From: an uncultured Planctomycetaceae bacterium
Lineage (GTDB): Bacteria > Planctomycetota > Planctomycetia > Pirellulales > Pirellulaceae
Assembly: GCA_903927685.1 (NCBI GenBank)
Contig: CAIYOB010000590.1
Coordinates: 1-14,688, forward strand
Direction: 5' to 3'
Length of the DNA: 14,688 nucleotides
The notes under the pieces were generated by a model. It saw only the letters and a list, made by a program, of their open reading frames with translations, ran no database searches and was not told where the DNA came from. How positions within the stretch are numbered: the first letter of the stretch is position 1; each line of letters opens with the position of its first letter. Below are positions 14,154-14,688 of the stretch, piece after piece. The translations under genes and the position numbers were made by a program.

Positions 14154-14688
14154 ATGAAACCCCAATTGCGTTCTTGTCGTCATGCTCACTGGTGGCCGCT
14201 CGTGGTGAGTGCGTTGGCGATCAGTACGCCTCGACTCGCGTCGGCAGATGCCACGGCGGACGTGACTCCGCTGCGTCCCAACATTGTGCTGATCGTGTCC
14301 GACGACCAGGGCTACCGTGATCTGGGCTGCTTCGGCGGGACGGACGTCCAGACGCCGAACCTGGACCGGTTGGCGGCTGGCGGCGTGCGGCTGACCAGTT
14401 TCTACGTCAGCTGGCCCGCCTGTACGCCGTCCCGGGCCAGCTTGCTGACCGGCCGCTATCCGCAGCGGTGCGGCACGTACGATATGATGCGGAACGACCT
14501 GGTCGACTACGATCACCGCTACACGGCCGAGGAGTACGCCGTTTCGCCGGAAATGATCTTGGGGACGGACGAACGCGAGGTGTTTTTGTCCGAACTGCTC
14601 CGCGAACACGGTTACACGAACGGTTGTTTCGGCAAGTGGGACGGCGGCCAGCTACGACGGTTCCTGCCGCTGCAACAGGGCTTTCACG
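14154..14688 (+). CDS. S1-family sulfatase (3' end outside window)
   Basis: 178 codons are visible and the frame runs off the window. An N-terminal signal peptide (about residues 1-31, 'WWPLVVSALAISTPRLASA') precedes 'PNIVLIVSDDQGYRDLGCFG' (42-61), which holds the paired aspartates that bind calcium. 'CTPSRASLLTGRYPQR' (about 88-103) is the sulfatase signature, whose cysteine is converted to formylglycine by an FGE-type activating enzyme. Further on, 'NGCFGKWDGGQ' replaces the common GKWHxG: the lysine is kept and the histidine is aspartate. Sulfatases of this type remove sulfate esters from polysaccharides in the periplasm and are massively expanded in planctomycetes. The start has no strong ribosome-binding site, but the signal peptide supports it. 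The substrate cannot be assigned. The upstream neighbour is the decayed toxin-antitoxin pair on the other strand. Confidence 0.9.
   Translation, partial: MKPQLRSCRHAHWWPLVVSALAISTPRLASADATADVTPLRPNIVLIVSDDQGYRDLGCFGGTDVQTPNLDRLAAGGVRLTSFYVSWPACTPSRASLLTGRYPQRCGTYDMMRNDLVDYDHRYTAEEYAVSPEMILGTDEREVFLSELLREHGYTNGCFGKWDGGQLRRFLPLQQGFH

Noticed and set aside
1..14688. CRISPR array, insertion sequence ends, rRNA or tRNA genes
   Set aside because: No regularly spaced direct repeats, no transposase reading frame and no RNA gene signature were found on reading both strands by eye.

Overview
The window looks like a chromosomal segment of a planctomycete, probably Pirellulales-like. It has high GC. It carries a heparinase II/III-type polysaccharide lyase, a Tat-type Gfo/Idh/MocA oxidoreductase, a secreted PQQ-type beta-propeller with the 'WPQWRGP..DG' opening and an S1 sulfatase, and its intergenic DNA contains a repeat core that reads 'RSVSEG/D' when translated by mistake, which I associate with planctomycete genomes. 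No species call is justified.

Layout. (1) Positions 1-2072 (+): 3' part of a heparinase II/III family lyase. (2) 2073-2253: interspersed repeat plus a 12-bp terminator-like hairpin between convergent genes. (3) 5673 down to 2254 (-): a compact three-gene operon of a VTT/DedA-type membrane protein, a Tat-exported oxidoreductase (ATGA start/stop overlap) and a secreted transglutaminase-elicitor-like protein. (4) 5674-5796: divergent intergenic region. (5) 5797-10798 (+): a four-gene operon of DhaK, DhaL, an LsrF-type class I aldolase/thiolase, and a 771-residue fusion of a cysteine synthase to a cysteinyl-tRNA synthetase-like protein. (6) 10799-10978: three hairpins between convergent genes, one a perfect 17-bp inverted repeat. 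(7) 12814 down to 10979 (-): a small conserved CxxC protein behind a good sigma70-like promoter, then a PQQ-repeat protein. (8) 12815-14153: gene-poor stretch holding an intact VapB-like antitoxin and a decayed PIN-domain toxin. (9) 14154-end (+): 5' part of a sulfatase.

The most notable locus is the 5797-10798 operon. DhaK and DhaL keep their substrate- and nucleotide-binding residues, and the third gene is very close in sequence to LsrF, the last enzyme of autoinducer-2 breakdown, with its Lys203 in register. Together they suggest phosphorylation of a small keto compound followed by cleavage to DHAP, without LsrK, LsrG or DhaM nearby. The fourth gene begins nine bases later. Its N-terminal cysteine synthase half keeps the PLP lysine. 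Its C-terminal half is full length with all four zinc ligands, but the class I HIGH motif reads DLGL and KMSKS reads KVSRA, so ordinary Cys-tRNA charging is doubtful. Lyase, sulfatase, oxidoreductase and kinase/aldolase genes together fit a bacterium that degrades sulfated or uronate-rich polysaccharides.
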